A stretch of DNA of 6,013 nt from UBA1038 sp964480995 (GTDB taxonomy: Bacteria > Bacillota > Clostridia > Christensenellales > Aristaeellaceae): assembly GCA_964480995.1 (NCBI GenBank), contig CAYZRZ010000127.1, positions 1 to 6,013 of the forward strand. Reading direction: 5' to 3'. Each line of letters begins with the position of its first letter. The stretch's first letter is position 1. The notes under the pieces were generated by a model. The model saw nothing but the letters and a program-made list of their open reading frames with translations, had not been told where the DNA came from and did no database searches. Both the position numbers and the translations under genes were made by a program. Positions 5,343-6,013 of the stretch are shown here, piece after piece.

Positions 5343-6013
5343 ATGAATACAACCAATATTCTGTATGCGATCGCTGCCCTGGGGGGCATGGGTATCCTGC
5401 TTGGCGCTCTGCTCGGCATGGCGGATAAGATGTTTGCTGTTCAGGTGGATGAGCGCGTGGCCCTGGTGCGTGAGAATGTGGCCGGCGCTAACTGCGGTGC
5501 CTGCGGCTACCCCGGCTGCGACGCTTTCTCGGTGGCTGTCGTCGCCGGCCAGGCGCCTGTGACCGGCTGCACGCCCGGCGGCGTAAAGTCTGCCGAAGCT
5601 CTGGCTGACATCATGGGCGTATCCGGCGGAGATCTGGAGCCGATGGTCGCCCGGATCCGCTGCCAGGGCGGCTGCGGCATCTCTGTTGACCGCTATGAGT
5701 ATACGGGCCTTAAAAGCTGCCGTCACGCTGCCGGATTGGCCGGAGGGCCCAAGGTATGCTCCAGCGCCTGCTACGGCCTGGGGGATTGCCAGCGGGTCTG
5801 CCAGTTTGACGCGATCAGCTTTGTCAATGGGCTATGCGTCATTGATCCTGAAAAATGCACAGCCTGCGGCATGTGCGTAGCCGAGTGTCCTAATGGCTTG
5901 ATCAAGCTGCTGCCTCAGGCCGCGTCAGTTACCGTACGCTGCCGCAACACCCAGCCGCCCAAGATCGCCAACGGGGCCTGTGAGTTCGCCTGCATTTCCT
6001 GCAAGCGCTGTGA
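5343..6013 (+). CDS. rnfB: Electron transport complex subunit RnfB (3' partial)
   Basis: RnfB is the iron-sulfur subunit thought to accept electrons from reduced ferredoxin. I translated it by hand: 223 codons are visible and the frame is still open at the window edge. One hydrophobic helix (about 6-27) anchors the protein. A 4Fe-4S domain of the Fes type follows, with Cys51, Cys54, Cys59 and Cys76 in A-N-C-G-A-C-G-Y-P-G-C. Next come C-Q-G-G-C (107-111) and Cys126. The first ferredoxin-like cluster motif is C-x3-C-x5-C-x3-C at 139/143/149/153, and the second is C-x2-C-x2-C-x3-C-P at 172/175/178/182. Further cysteines at 200, 213, 217, 220 and 223 begin another cluster region, as in long clostridial RnfB proteins. 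Cys153 is followed by Gln where Pro is usual. The C-terminus, probably some tens of residues or more, is missing only because the window ends. Confidence 0.95.
   Translation, partial: MNTTNILYAIAALGGMGILLGALLGMADKMFAVQVDERVALVRENVAGANCGACGYPGCDAFSVAVVAGQAPVTGCTPGGVKSAEALADIMGVSGGDLEPMVARIRCQGGCGISVDRYEYTGLKSCRHAAGLAGGPKVCSSACYGLGDCQRVCQFDAISFVNGLCVIDPEKCTACGMCVAECPNGLIKLLPQAASVTVRCRNTQPPKIANGACEFACISCKRC

Noticed and set aside
5365..5880. Plus-strand open frames 5365-5562 and 5686-5880
   Set aside because: They are out-of-frame readings of rnfB, whose own frame from 5343 contains all expected cysteine motifs.

Overview
The window lies inside an rnf operon, which encodes the membrane-bound ferredoxin:NAD+ oxidoreductase that couples electron transfer to Na+ or H+ pumping. 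All recognised genes are on the + strand and packed head to tail: a long protein made of repeated FMN_bind domains (5' end outside the window, stop at 1796), rnfC (1833-3161), rnfD (3158-4114), rnfE (4107-4745), rnfA (4742-5332) and rnfB (from 5343, cut by the right edge). Junctions are 36 bp, 4 bp overlap, 8 bp overlap, 4 bp overlap and 10 bp. I see no internal promoter or terminator, so this looks like one transcript. The fairly GC-rich coding sequence, strong AAGGAGG-type ribosome binding sites, TTG and GTG starts, a short RnfC without the long proteobacterial tail and a cysteine-rich RnfB suggest an anaerobic Firmicute of the Clostridia group. This is an inference from gene features, not a taxonomic assignment. 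A run of exactly 100 N indicates a draft or metagenome assembly.

Region by region: 1-1796 encodes at least six FMN_bind modules (called R1-R6 here) joined by Ala/Pro/Glu-rich linkers. The visible modules carry flavinylation-type motifs TAAT, SGAT, SGAT, (R4 lost in the gap), AGAT and TNAT. The gap at 1090-1189 sits between two nearly identical repeat copies, so the module count is a minimum. Positions 1833-6013 hold the canonical core subunits C, D, E, A and B.

The notable point is the gene order. The usual clostridial order is C-D-G-E-A-B. Here rnfD and rnfE overlap by 8 bp, so no rnfG lies between them, while the multi-FMN_bind gene sits directly upstream of rnfC. Its first visible module (R1) resembles the RnfG flavin domain most closely. 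I infer that this gene supplies the RnfG function and extends it into a chain of several covalent-flavin domains outside the cytoplasmic membrane.

Working model: ferredoxin electrons enter through the RnfB iron-sulfur clusters, cross the RnfA/RnfE membrane pair by its buried Cys-ligated iron centre, pass to the covalent FMNs of the RnfG-like protein and RnfD on the outer face, and return to RnfC, which reduces NAD+. The extra FMN modules could store electrons or pass them to an extracytoplasmic partner. That last step is speculation from domain architecture.
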